From Silene latifolia (taxonomy: Eukaryota > Streptophyta > Magnoliopsida > Caryophyllales > Caryophyllaceae), in the NCBI RefSeq assembly GCF_048544455.1, contig NC_133526.1, positions 10,680,001 through 10,744,000 on the forward strand: a DNA stretch of 64,000 nucleotides, in the 5' to 3' direction. Of the stretch, positions 10,905 through 22,800 are shown piece by piece. A program made the position numbers and the translations under genes. Every line of letters starts with the position of its first letter. The first letter of the stretch is position 1. The notes under the pieces are model-generated. The model ran no database searches. It was not told where the DNA came from and worked only from the letters and a program-made list of their open reading frames with translations.

Positions 10905-13429
10905 CTACTCGTCACCGGCGACATCAGCAGCATCATCTTCGATGGGCGACCCAGAAACTGCCTTGGCAGCTTCAGCCTCAGCAGCCTCAGCTGCCCTTGC
11001 CCTCTCAGCTTCCTCCTTGGCCGCCTTCGCCTTCTCAGCATGGGCCGCCTTCTCCGCGGCCTCCTCTTCCTCCTTCTTCACCCTTGCCTCCTCCGCAGCC
11101 TTCTCCTCCGCGGCCTTCGCCTTAGCATCAAGCTTGTCATCAAACAGCTCGTCAAATCTCTGCCACGGGAAGAAGCCTTCCGGAAAGAGCTCCCCGATCA
11201 CTTCCCTGGCGGCTTCTTCGGCCAGGTCCCGGTATTGGGCGCACATGTTAGGGAGGATGACGCTTTGGAGCTTCTCAATGTCCAAATCCCTCTGGGCGAT
11301 GATAGCCCTCGTATTCCGAACCACCTTCCCCTGGGCCTTAAACATAGACTTCCATTCGTCCCTCTTCTTAGCAGTGAAGTCAGCGACAGCCTGAAGCTGG
11401 TCACGCTCCTCCAGCCGCTTAGCGGCATCAGCCTCCGCGGCCTCAACCTTAGCTTTCTCAGCAAGGACCGCCTTTTCAGCGTCCTCCCTAAGTTTTCGCT
11501 CGGCAAGGACCGCCTTTTCAGCCTCGGCCCTGGCCCTCTCAGCTTCCTTCTTCGCAGCATCGAGCTCAAGCCTGAGCCGCTCAAGTTGTGGGGCAGCTTC
11601 GGCCATGACCTTTTCTTGCTCCATAATATGAGCACCGGCCATGTCAGCCCACTTCGCCAGCATCTTTTTAATCTGGGCGGGGGAAGGCTTCGAGGAGGAG
11701 GGGATGACAGCGGCATCTTTATCACCCGTCTGCCCAGGTCCCTTGTCAATAAGCTGTTCAGTAGGACCGGTAGACGGCGGCGGTTGATCTACAAAAAATG
11801 CGGACAAAGCATTTATGTCAATGTTGTCAACATTCATTGACATGCCGGAGAGCCTGTCATCAGGAACGCCTAATGAACCAGCTAAATTTGAGCCACAAGT
11901 TAGATCCGTACCAGTCCTGGGCTTCTTAGGCAGAGGGCCGGATGGCCCCATTTCTTCGCCGGCCTCAGTAGCGGCAGCAGCGACAGAAGCAGTCTCTTTC
12001 CTCTTACGAAAAAGGGGAGATTCCTCTGCATCGGTGGTCTCATCACCGGTAATATCGACGACCACCACCGTCTCCTTTTGGACTGTAGGGATAGGAGGCT
12101 GAATTGAAGTTGACGTCGTCGCCGCCGAAGACGTTGCTTTTCGCGTTCGGCACGGAATTTTACTGGCAACCTTCGCCTGGGCCGCCGTCACATCCAAGCC
12201 CTTCAGCTGCTGATCCATGAGATCATTTAGCGCCGGTCTGCGATCACGGGTCTGGGCCTTAGGATGCAAATTAACAACTGTCTTGTCTTTGGCAAGCCCC
12301 ATTCTCTCGAGGAAATCCTCAGACAGATCCGGGCCAAAACGGTCTGCAAAGGAAACGAAGCAAGAGTTAAGTGAAAGAAATAAATCAAAGTTCAAAAACA
12401 GAAACATTAAAAGCAGAGATGGGCCTCACACCGACCCCACTCACCCTGTTCGAGGGCCGGTATGAGGCCGACGTAGCAGAGCGGCTCATCCTGAAGAATG
12501 ATCTGCGTCGGGGGCATCCATCCCTTTGGCAACCCATTTTTGTCAGCCTCAAACAGCCTCATTGCCCGTTTTTCGTCCTCATTAAGAGGGACCCTGCTGG
12601 CGTCCATCTTAAGCTTACTCCGGGAGACCCATTTGTCATGCTCCCCCTTACTCTCGCACCGCAAATTGACGCGGTGTTGGAAGGATCGGGGCAGCGGATA
12701 GTCCTCCGGCACCTCGACGTACACCCACCGTGCCTTCCAGTCCTTACAAGATGTAATTTTGGATACGGAGACGTAACCCGGCTCCGTCTGCACACTGTAC
12801 CACCCCACGGTACGAGGGTTTGACGGCCTAAGGTGATGAAGCCGGCGGAATAAGTTAACCGTCGGGGCCTCCTTCTTGAAGAGACAGAGCCACACGAAGC
12901 CAACTATAGTCCTAATGGCCAACGGATGCAGTTGAGCCACGACGACATTCATGGCCCTAATGATGGCCATAACGTAATTATTCAGAGGAAACCGGAGCCC
13001 ATACTCCAGGTGTCTGATGTATACGCCTATACAGCCCTTGGGAGGGCAACATACCGCCTGACCTTCCCTAGGAATAATAATGCTATACCCCCTGCCGAAG
13101 GAGAAATGATGTTCGAAAAATTCAGAACCAGAGCAACTGGCGAACTTGTTGGTCCAAGCACGATCAGGGCCGATTTTACAGGCGTCGCCGTGGTCCAAGA
13201 CATGTGGCCTCTCCTCATTAGGATGAATCCTTTCAAAATCATCACCGTCATCATCAACATCATCATCATCATCCGAGAAATCCTTCAAATACTGATCGTC
13301 AACCTCAAGAGAGGGAGACCTAGGACCCCCGGACCTTATCGGGATGGCGGCCAGTGCCCCCTCTTCATCGAGACGCGACGGGGAGCCCCCCGGCGCAGGA
13401 TTACTCGGTCCGGCATCAGCAGAAGACAT
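10905..13429 (-). CDS. Antisense gene of the Tat element (gypsy-type transposon domain, coiled coil)
   Basis: The gene runs against the element, between integrase and the 3' LTR. Exon 1 (12445-13429) starts MSSADAGPSNPAPGG. It has an acidic stretch with a run of Asp, then a domain with VGFVWLCLFKKEAPTVNLFR, WYSVQTEPGY and ITSCKDWKARWVYVEVP. This fits the domain catalogued as putative gypsy-type transposon (Pfam Transposase_28 family). A GT-AG intron of about 101 bp (12344-12444: donor G/GTGAGT, acceptor TTTGCAG) leads to exon 2 (10905-12343), which is Ser/Thr-rich and then a long Ala/Glu/Lys-rich coiled coil. Antisense or extra ORFs in this position are known for Retand and other Tat elements. 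Their role is unknown. Both exons read open throughout, in contrast to pol. The function is not claimed. Confidence 0.75.
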
Positions 13430-14065
13430 GATAACGAATATTTAACAAGAAAAAGATTGAAGAATTTGTTTGTTTACCTTGAAGAAAAAGTGCTGCGCCG
13501 AAGTAACGATTCTGAAGATTAGAAGAGAAAGAAACCCTTGAAAATCTAGGAAAGAAGAAATTTTTTGAGGAAATGAGATTTTGGTGGCCAAAATCCAAGG
13601 CTAACTGCTCTATTTATAGAGCAAAGCCCATGAAACGGACCAATCAGGGCAAAGCCCATGAAGCGTCAACCAATCAACGCCGAGCCACGTGTCAAGCATG
13701 CAGCCGTGGAATGTCAATCGACAAACAGTTACAAAACTTCTTCAGCACGCTCCTTGACAAAATGCCAAACGACGTATCTTCTTCAACACGCTCCTTGGTA
13801 TCTATTTGCTCAACGGCCCGCTGATTCAACCAAGCTTGTCAGCACCGGCTGGGGGCAATCAAAAGCACACGGCACTCACAACCTCGGTCTCGGCCAGCGC
13901 CCTTATCTTTTCCACATTTGATGCCCTTTACACATCCACGTGGAGGGGGAATACGGTACGGCCTAAGCAGAACCAAGCCGAGGTAGAAGAAGCCGGGGCA
14001 GAAATTTTTACTTGTGCAGAATACGCTCAACACTCATCGAAGGTCCATACCACGGCATAGACTAC

Positions 14066-14078
14066 GCTGGGGGCAAAT
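14066..14078 (+). other. Polypurine tract
   Basis: A purine-rich stretch (CTGGGGGCAAAT) lies directly before the 3' LTR, where plus-strand priming is expected. The same sequence, on the minus strand, borders the LTRs of the second copy at 51575-51590 and 54270-54284. Confidence 0.6.
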
Positions 14079-14670
14079 TGATGGGGCATATTCTGCACCC
14101 GCTGACCGAGTCAACATATTGAGCAAGGTCAAAGATATCCAAAGCTAGTCAACACCTTGGACAGCCTAACCGACGCAGCCTGTCGGCCTGTCACTTGGGT
14201 CCCGGCTAGGACAACTAGCCAGCCGGGACACATATCCGCGTACTCATATCCAAGACCCCTCGGCATGGAGTTAACAGGGCCCGCCGGCCTGCCATGGGTC
14301 CCTCGGCCGAGGGTAGATCAGTCTTTCCACCTGCTAGCCACTTGGCCACTTGGCCACTACGTGACAAAAGGTGAAAGTCTATAAATACTCCTCAACCCTC
14401 ATTGAGGAAAGGATCCGAAATATAACATAAACACCTCATAATCTGGTAATATCTTCCTTATCTCTCAACAATATATACTTCGCCAAGTAACACACAACTT
14501 ATTTCTTTAAGTTCACTGACTTGAGCGTCGGAGTGAGTACGCTCGGCCAAAGCCGAGCCCTCAGTTTTTTCATTGTTTCAGGAGAGGCCAAAAGGAAGAT
14601 TCAATCAAAGACATCATTCTACAAGCCACGAGTGGTAACAAATAACTGCTCCGTAATTACACCCGGAACA
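14079..14670 (+). repeat. 3' LTR of the Tat-lineage element
   Basis: The 592-bp LTR differs from the 5' LTR at about ten single sites and has the same length. It is followed by the target duplication CTCTT at 14671-14675. Confidence 0.95.
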
Positions 14671-14685
14671 CTCTTTATTCTAAAA

Positions 14686-16360
14686 CTAGTTGAATAGCCC
14701 GTGCGATGCACAGGGCTCTCATTAGGATCATCTGTATAAATATATTCTATAGTTGATAAAAAAAGTTCAATTATGTTTAAATCATTGATAAATAAAAGTT
14801 CGTGATTGGTATACTTGATCATTAATGAACTATTAGTGCTTTTATCATAAAAGTTTTGTCATTTAGTAGTTATCATTTCAGTTGTAAAACATCAAGTAAC
14901 ATTGTAAGAGTATGTAGTTAGTTTTTTCATTATTGTTATAGGCATCACTGGTTTTTAATTAAATACAAAATGTTATCTCCATAAACATAGTGCAGCTTAC
15001 CAAATAAACCGCTCTTAATAATTCAGACAAACCTTTATGAGTTTTACAAATTATTGTAACCTATAACAATTACGTAAAACTAAATGGTGTTAAATAAAGC
15101 AACATGTATCATAATTATCTATATTTAGTGTGTTTAGAGAAAATGTTAGATCTCTTATAGCATAAGTCTACCTTGACTATCTACAATTAAGAGTGTTTTG
15201 GTATATATACTTATCGTAAAATCAAATCCATACTGAATTCCAATAAAATTAGTAGTCTCTAAACAACAGTACAAAAACATATGTGATTCTATTACATAGA
15301 ATGCATGAGGCTTCAGTTAGGATCATCTTTTACAATATGCATGTTGAATGTTCTAAGAATTTGTTGAACAATAGATTGCAAACGCTGGTTTAATTTACAT
15401 TGTCATGGTTTGGTAATAGAATTCTATTAAGTTGATAAAAAAAAAGGCCTAACTATGTTGAAAATAGGAACACACAAAACTATTTGGTTGATTTAGTTGA
15501 TTATTGATGGATCAGCGGTCATTTAACATAAAAGCTACTCCTTTTGGTTTACGTTAATGATATTATGTAGTTACCTATTTTATTGGTTTACGCACCACCG
15601 ATTTTAGTCAATTTAAAACATCATTCCCAAAAATGTGGTTTAATTCCTTAAAATGAACACATGATAACTGAGACTGATTTTTATAAGATTCGCAAATTAG
15701 ATTAACTTACAACATCTACAATATATTCCATTTTATAAGCATACGACAATGTAAATGTTGAATGGTGGTACGCAAAACAACATGTATCTCAATTACATAT
15801 GTAAACTGTTTGGAGGATTTTTGTTAGATCTCTAAATAATAAATTTGTTTTTGACTATCTAATACCATTAAGACTGGTTGTTCCCTATGAACTTCATGCG
15901 AAATATATAATACCACATCTAATTTTGTAGATGTGGGATATATTTTTGAGTGAATTAATGATCAACTTTTCAAAGTCTGACCTCCAAAAAGCAAATCAAG
16001 AGTTTTGTGTGGATTGGACGGAGTAGGATATTAGGATACTACTGTTAAACTCGATTAGTTTTAGATTAATTTTATTAAAATTATAACTCCTTTTTGTTTA
16101 TTTGAAATTTTGTCTATCAACAAAATCAAGTATCATTATCTTATATTATTATTTATAATAACAAAATGAACAAATTTTCAAAAAAGAGTTTCAATTTTAA
16201 GAAAATGGCTTCAAATTACTAATTATATATGTACAATCGTTTCTCTTCATAACCAATATACATGCAATTAGTTGTCTTTATTTTAACCTAATTTATTACA
16301 CTAAGCAATACCTTATATTCAACTAAACTCATATGTAATACCCCATAGTTAGCCATTAAC
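14686..16360 (-). mobile_element. Helitron 3' end and AT-rich DNA of unknown extent
   Basis: On the minus strand, a hairpin GCCCTGTGCATCGCACGGGC is followed seven bases later by CTAG and a host T (14686-14690 on the plus strand). This is the expected 3' end of a plant Helitron. A second Helitron end of the same type is at 47436. The 5' end (TC...) could not be located, so the right limit given here is only the end of the featureless AT-rich stretch. No coding sequence is seen. Confidence 0.45.
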
Positions 16361-16383
16361 AAAGAAAAGGATTTTTTTTTTCA

Positions 16384-16506
16384 AAACTCAGGTTACCAAA
16401 GTGGGAAGTAGTCGAAACCTCATGACACCAAAGCGGAATTATGCAAACCTCAGGGTACTAAAGTGGAACTAACCCAAACCTCTGGGCACCAAAATGGAAA
16501 TTTTCC
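16384..16506 (+). repeat. Minisatellite of four about 31-bp units
   Basis: Four consecutive diverged units follow the pattern AAACCTCAGGGTACCAAAGT-GGAA, for example AAACCTCATGACACCAAAGC and AAACCTCTGGGCACCAAAAT. It is flanked by a T-run on the left and an A-run on the right. Confidence 0.75.
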
Positions 16507-16509
16507 AAA

Positions 16510-17460
16510 AAAACAAAAAAAAAAAATTTATGAAAAGCTACTGCAAAAATTATTGCACTTTTAAATATACAATCAGTGCATGACATAGTAATAACCAGCC
16601 ATACGCAAACCGCGGTAAATAATTAAGTGAATAAAAACACATAGGTGAATTGGAATTAAGAAAGTAAAAATTGATGTAACCGAATAATTTTTATTATACT
16701 TGGAAGTTCAATACATTTTTAACGTCTATTATGGATTTGATATGAATTTGAAACCAGTTTGAAGAAAAAATTCGGTAATATAACAGCAAATTATATATAG
16801 TCCCCACAAATTTTCTATATATTTATCGTACACTGAGTCATTCATAAAATCATAGTTAGCTGGTTCTTGGATTATTAGTCCCGTATAAAATTGTAATTCT
16901 TGACTTTGTTCATTTGTATTTAAATTTTTGGCTTGACAAAATCGATATGAGCCTTATTTAATATTTTTAAATGATAGCTCAATTTTTTTTAATCTTATGT
17001 GAATATTATTGGTAATCTAATCATATTCAGAATTAAAACTATTTCATGCCACCATTGAAGTTGTTTAATTCTAATATTGTCATTATAAAAAAAAATTTCT
17101 CCTCCCGCCGCCATTGTCAAAGCCAAATGCTAAGTAAATGGCATTGTTTACTTCTTTTTCCTATTATGACATGTTATTACTTTTTCTGGAGTATTTTTTT
17201 TAAAATAAAAATCAACTTTTTCTTATGGTTTTTGGAAGATAATTAGGGGTTTGGTTATAATTAACAACTCGAATATTTTGTAAATCTTTTAAGTATTCAA
17301 AAAAGTTTTAAAATAAAATTATCTTTATTACTACACAGGTTTCACTAAGTAGTTAAAGTCGAACAACTTAGATTTTGGAGAATATTTTATATTTGTAAAA
17401 AATTAGGATCTCTTTTGTTTTTTTCTCACAATTAGTAACTGTATGTTTATAAAAAATGGA
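16510..17460. other. AT-rich intergenic DNA
   Basis: No gene or named repeat was seen. A short plus-strand frame at 17046-17246 lacks any recognisable feature. Confidence 0.45.
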
Positions 17461-17465
17461 GTGAC

Positions 17466-17684
17466 GACCTTGGACAGGCCCGGTTGGTAAAAAATGGGCA
17501 AAAAGTGATGTGGGTCAGGCGGGCTGGAGTGTGGGTTGGGGATGATGGAGTCCGGGACCGGCCTGGCTTGGGGAGCGGGTTAAGTGGGCCATATGAGCGG
17601 GCCAACGAGGCGAGAATTTGTGGGCCAGGTGAGACAGGGTGAGCCAGTGCGGGCCAAGCCAACACGACTGTTGTCCAGGTCTAA
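17466..17684. repeat. GC-rich island, possible hAT-like MITE
   Basis: A stretch of about 220 bp is far richer in G+C than its surroundings. It contains repeated GGGCC/GGCCGG words and is bounded by CCTTGGACAGG on the left and GTTGTCCAGGTC on the right, a weak inverted repeat. Small Pro-rich minus-strand frames here are not believable as genes. The assignment is tentative. Confidence 0.35.
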
Positions 17685-18045
17685 TTATAAGCAAGTGGCT
17701 TATCAAGAAAGTGGGTGAAAGTAAGATGTTAGTGGATGGAGGTAAAGATAAACAAGTGGATTATCCTATTGAATGTTGACAAGTGAGTTAACATATTAAA
17801 GATCTAATCCTCCCACCTTGGTAATTTTTGAGTTCTATGAACTAAAAATATTACCATTACGATTACGATGGCCTCAGAAAATTAATTTTGGCAAGTAGGT
17901 TAGCATATCAGTTGCATTATCCGATCATAAATCAAAATTAAAGAATAATGATTTTTTATATCTATTCAAATTTAACAATGGTAAATTTTATTCAACTAGT
18001 GGCTTATCACAATATGTTATTTAAATCTCCTAATTTTATTCAACT

Positions 18046-18046
<1 letters not shown>

Positions 18047-18090
<44 letters not shown>
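18047..18090 (+). repeat. Poly-T tract, 44 bases
   Basis: This is an uninterrupted run of 44 T. It may be the tail of a retroposed sequence inserted on the minus strand, but no parent element is recognised next to it. Confidence 0.8.
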
Positions 18091-18093
<3 letters not shown>

Positions 18094-18144
18094 TAGCACT
18101 CCAATGTAATACTCCTAATCTAATTTATGGGTAGTTGATAGTTA

Positions 18145-18390
18145 CTCCCTCCATCCAATTCCCCATTGCATGTATTCCTTTTTCGTCCATTCAACTCCAC
18201 ATTGCACATTTTCTTATTTGCTTGTACTTTTATTACTATAATAATATAATTACACTATTAAGGCCCACAAATTACACAAAATAGGAGTAACACTTTCTAT
18301 CTATTTGTTGTACTTTTAATACTATAATATAGTTTTCTTAATATTTATGCATAAAACATATATGTAAAAAGTGGAGTTGAATGGAGGGAG
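18145..18390. mobile_element. Stowaway MITE
   Basis: The 246-bp element is bounded by TA dinucleotides (18143-18144, 18391-18392) with terminal inverted repeats CTCCCTCCATCCAATTCCCC / GTGGAGTTGAATGGAGGGAG. It has no coding sequence. It is Tc1/mariner-derived. Confidence 0.85.
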
Positions 18391-18439
18391 TATATTTGTA
18401 TTTGACAAATGACAAGTATAAGAAAGAGGGGCATCTAAC

Positions 18440-18660
18440 AAATGATACAATTGGTCTCCCTTGTGACGGGTTACCATTTGTGACGGATATTTTGTGAGAT
18501 AAAATGGTAACAAAATGGGTTAGTGGAGAAAGGGGACCACATGAATAGTGTTGCAGAGAGAGAAAAAGTGGGTACTTTTATGAGGTAAAATGGTATCCGT
18601 CTCTTGTTTGTGACGGATAGGTGCCGTCACAAACAAGAATTTGTGCAAATGATATACCAC
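18440..18660. mobile_element. MITE-like repeat with TTGTGACGG ends
   Basis: Inverted words CTTGTGACGGGT / CCGTCACAAACAAG flank a stretch with a second inner pair TTTGTGACGGATA / TATCCGTCTCTTG. It looks like a short foldback element. Exact ends and target duplication are not determined. Confidence 0.5.
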
Positions 18661-18975
18661 CTAGACAATTTTCATGAAAATGCAGCATCTATTTATTACA
18701 CACACTTATCTTAATCATAATAATGAAGGCACAAATGGTGGACCAAAGACAAATGACCACTTGAAAGGAACTCCATAACTCCATAGTCCATTAGCCACAT
18801 CATAATGTTGATCAGTTTATGTAACCCATCAAGTACTTAATACTTGTCAATTAAGGTCAACAAGAAACACTCACAAAGTACAAATTTGCAAAACTCCATT
18901 TATATTTTCCAGTCTGGCATCCCCCTAAAAAATGGCCGTGTCTCTTTAAATCTCAAGTGGGTCTTTCTACCCAAA

Positions 18976-19150
18976 ATCTCATTGAAGACGGTACGTATCC
19001 GTCACTTTGGAGTGACGGATACCATTTCCTCTCACAAATGACCCAAATAGAGGAGGGAGGGAAGCACATGGGGGTGCCCCCACCTTGTCCCCCTTATCCA
19101 TTTTGTGAGTGACATTACCCGTCACTTGCTCCGACCCGTCTTCAGCAAGA
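18976..19150. mobile_element. MITE-like repeat with GAAGACGG ends
   Basis: The ends are TTGAAGACGGTACG on the left and CGACCCGTCTTCAGCAA on the right, with further inverted GTCACT words inside. A related AAGACGGATATAT motif recurs at 48919-49078. The limits are approximate. Confidence 0.5.
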
Positions 19151-19199
19151 CTAATTGGTCTTTCTAATCTGCCTTACCATTAAAACTGATTAAATTATT

Positions 19200-19858
19200 C
19201 CTATACGAAATGACTAGTCTTGCTTAAAAAAGTATTACGTGTCTTAAGCTTAAGACGAGTAAAATATCATCCCACATGGCTATCTAAGATAAATCTTTTT
19301 ACCTTTCCAATGCATTTTGTTTTATTCTATTCATCCCAGTAGATATATCTGATTCGTCTCAAGCTTTAAACGAATACGCGCGTTTTAAATAAGAATCTGT
19401 GTATATGAAAAGATGAGACAAATGGATTTTTGAAATTACCTAGACATTTTGCGTATTTTATCTGCCCCGTCTATTCTAAATTTAAGACGAATATATATTT
19501 TATAAATTTAAGACATATATAAACATCTCAAGCGGAAATTCGAGTTAAATATTTGACATTCTTTGCAATCCCCCATCTAACCCCGTCAATACTTCTTCCC
19601 TTTTCCTTTCTTTACTCCACTCTTACCATTTTACGTTTTATTTTATTTAATTTAATAACAATGATTTACATATATCAACATACCATTTAAAAAATAATTA
19701 TAATAATTATATAATAATTAAAATAATAATATTTGTAACGGTTAACTCAGATACTTTTTTCCCGGAAAAGTCTGATCGAAGATTAAAGCAACAAAATCGA
19801 AAAATGTGTGATTAAAATCTGGATCGAATTTGGGGAATTAGGGTTAGTCGCCATAGTT
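19200..19858 (+). promoter_or_regulatory. Upstream region of BSL1
   Basis: AT-rich DNA lies ahead of the BSL1 start codon. CTTAAGACGAG words at 19232-19262 and 19485-19530 look like repeat debris. A pyrimidine-rich stretch near 19560-19625 could be near the transcription start. A short 5' UTR directly precedes the ATG. No TATA box is assigned with confidence. Confidence 0.35.
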
Positions 19859-22800
19859 ATGGGGTCGAAGCCATGGGTGCAAGCTGCACCAACATACACA
19901 CCTTATTTGGATTCATTTTGGGATTCCGACGACGATGCGCCTGGACCACGGTGTAGTCATACCTTAACCGCCGTCGCAGCCACCAAAGCGCACGGTCCTC
20001 GTCTTATTCTTTTCGGAGGCGCCACCGCTATTGAAGGCGGCGCCTCTTCCTCCGCCCCTGGAATTCGTAAGTATTCTCTTCTCATTTGTTTACCTTTGAT
20101 TAAAATACCGCTTACGGAAAATGTGATGGTTTGGTTTTAATTTTTGTTTTGTTTTGTTTTGTTTGGGTGTAGGGTTAGCTGGAGTTACCAATTCTGTTCA
20201 CTCTTATGATATTTCGACTAAGAAATGGGCCAGGTGTTGTTTTTAATTCTGATTTTACTGTTTTTTTTTTAGTTTAATTAATGTTTGATTAATGCTTAAT
20301 TAATTTTGGTATGAAAATGGTTAGAATTCGGCCGGCAGGTGACCCTCCGTCACCTAGGGCGGCTCACGCGGCGGCTGCTGTTGGAACTATGGTTGTTTTT
20401 CAAGTGAGAGTCTTTTATTCTCCTTTTTAATATTTAGTCATTTTTTGGAAGCTATTAACTAATGTGTGGATGATGTGGTGGTGGTGGTGGTAGGGTGGTA
20501 TAGGACCGGCAGGGCATTCGACGGATGATCTGTATGTACTTGACTTGACGAATGATAAATACAAGTGGCATAGGTTAGTATGAAGTTGTGTACTTCGGTT
20601 GAAATGTCGATAGTATGATTTGTTTCAAAGGCTGAAATGTCAATTGTTTGACATTAAGGTCGGTCCGCCTTGTGAGCTTTAAGAAAACTTTTTTAAATGT
20701 ATTGCAGAGTAGTTGTGCAAGGGCCAGGACCGGGGCCTCGATATGGGCATGTTATGGACTTGGTTGCACAAAGATACCTTGTTACTGTCAGCGGCAATGA
20801 CGGTGACTTCCTTTTCTTGTGTCTTTTCTTCTAGGATGTTTGGATTTCTTGTTTGAGACTTGTCTACTTGTTAGTTTTAGTCATTTATATGCAGCTGCGG
20901 TGACTGGGTTTCTTTTGATATATTTCTACTAATGTAACGGTGTCGTAGTCTACCCTTCGTATCTCTTTATTTCGTTCAGCCATCACTGTCTAAATTTGAA
21001 AGTTTAACGAGAACGGCAATAGTTGTCGTGAAAAACTTCATATCTTAGGAAAAAGCCCTTCCATTTGATCTCCATATAGAGTTTCTATAATTGCCAGGAA
21101 ATGTTGCACATCTTGGGAGGATGAGGTCAGCTAAGAGAGAACAGTTAGGTTGTAACAATTACTTCAGAACAGCGGTGCGGGTGCAGTGTTTATGATGGGA
21201 AGTGGAAAGTTCATAGTAGGTTTAATAAGAAAAACTGCATGTGCACTGTGTATAGCTATTGTTATTTGCTGCTAGCATGCATGATTCTATTGATCGTTGA
21301 ACATAAGGGATATTGGAAGTTATTCGGAAGAATACAGATTAACCTGTTTAACCTGTGTGATATGAATTATCCTCGATCGAAAGGGATATGGGAAATTGCA
21401 TGGCATTAGCTACTGCCTACTGGACTTTCACACATATGGCATTAGCCACTGGACTTTCACACATAATCCACTATGAGAAAGAAGCTTTTAGGTACACCCG
21501 GTCTACCACGACGTATAACATGGCAACGGGCAAGTAATAGCATTCCCTTTTTTTCCCTTAGATTGTGTTTCGGTATTTGTCAGAAACTATGTCCTCCCTT
21601 TTACAATTTTAAACTTAAAATTTTTCATTGACTAGGGTGTATCACGTATGGTGATGTGATACGCAATGTATGCCTAATTAAACTCTCCACGGTTTTCTGA
21701 CAACTGACAAGTTGCGTTTCCCCTAAAAATCTACTCTTGTTGAAAGAAACGTCAAACTCAAGTTTTGTCTGAGTAACATGCACAGCTGTTGTGTAGAGGT
21801 CGATCACTTGGGTAGTTAGGTTTAAGTTTTAGACCTTCTGACCTGCAATTTAATGCTGTCTTTCCCCCTATTCATTTCTTCATTCTTTTCTTGTTCACCA
21901 CTCCACTGTTTACATTCCACGGGACTTCAAAAAGTAATTAATAAAGAACTCTGGAGACTAGTATTTCAAATTCTTCACAGAGCCAATCTGCTAGAAAGTA
22001 GTGATTGTGGGTTCCGTGATCTCATGGATATAAGGTGATTTTTTAGGCATCTGGCCAAAGACCAAATCTTTCACAAGAGGTTGATCTTTCTCTGTTGTTT
22101 GGAATATCTATGTACAGAATTCGAGATGGAGGGTATAATCGAAGTTTAAATCTGATATAGATTTGGATAAGCCCTTTTCTTATTTCGTTATGAGTCATCT
22201 TCTCTAAAATTAGATACTATTTCTCTGTTTTCGTCTTACTTTTACTTCATTCGATTTTAGCTTTAGCACCTGGCGGGGGTTCAGAATAAATTATGTGCAG
22301 CTAGCTAGCCTTATGCTTAACATTGATACTTATTGGCTGTAAGTTCTAGTGGCGATTGTAGGATTTTCTCACATAGGGTGTGGTTACGGTCTCACATAGG
22401 GTGTGGAGTTTATGCTAATGATTATTGACGTTAAAAGCGTAAGTTTAGAGTATTAAGAATAAACGTATTATATTCATTTCCTATTATTACAATATTACTG
22501 TTATTATACTTCTCTGAAAACACTTGTAGTTATTGACCTTTACATCAAGCAAGAGCTCATTGTTATATATTTAGGGGAAACTAAGTAAAAAAAAGAAAAA
22601 GAAAAGATCTTGAGCATGGGAATCAAACAATATAGGATATAAATGAGGGAGATTTGTTCTATATTGTTTGATATGAAGCCGAGGTAAACAAGATGGTTTT
22701 TCCCCTTTTGTCAATGGAATATATCATGGTAGTTAATAGAACCCTTTTGTAGGGGTTTCGAATTCAATTATATGAATATTGATAAAACATGTGCGAAATC

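Larger units (their letters stand above)
3984..14670 (+). mobile_element. Tat-lineage Ty3/gypsy LTR retrotransposon, structurally full length
   Basis: The 10.7-kb element has two 592-bp LTRs (TGATGGGGCA...CACCCGGAACA), a 5-bp target duplication CTCTT (3979-3983, 14671-14675), a primer binding site just after the 5' LTR and a polypurine stretch just before the 3' LTR. Domain order gag, protease, reverse transcriptase, a first RNase H-like segment, a second archaeal-type RNase H and integrase places it in Ty3/gypsy. The double RNase H, together with an antisense gene between integrase and the 3' LTR, is known for the Tat lineage (Ogre/Retand relatives). The two LTRs differ at about 10 of 592 sites (1.7%), suggesting insertion roughly 0.6-1.2 million years ago under common plant rates. 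The polyprotein region is broken, with several frame interruptions and one nested hAT MITE, so it is a fossil. Confidence 0.92.

Noticed and set aside
10828-11840. Plus-strand open frames of 188 and 312 codons
   Set aside because: They are shadows of the GC-rich, Ala/Glu-coding antisense gene on the minus strand. Their Ser/Leu/Arg-rich content is the expected by-product.
17447-17706. Minus-strand Pro-rich frames of 63-72 codons
   Set aside because: They arise from a GC-rich repeat stretch. There is no start context and no family resemblance.
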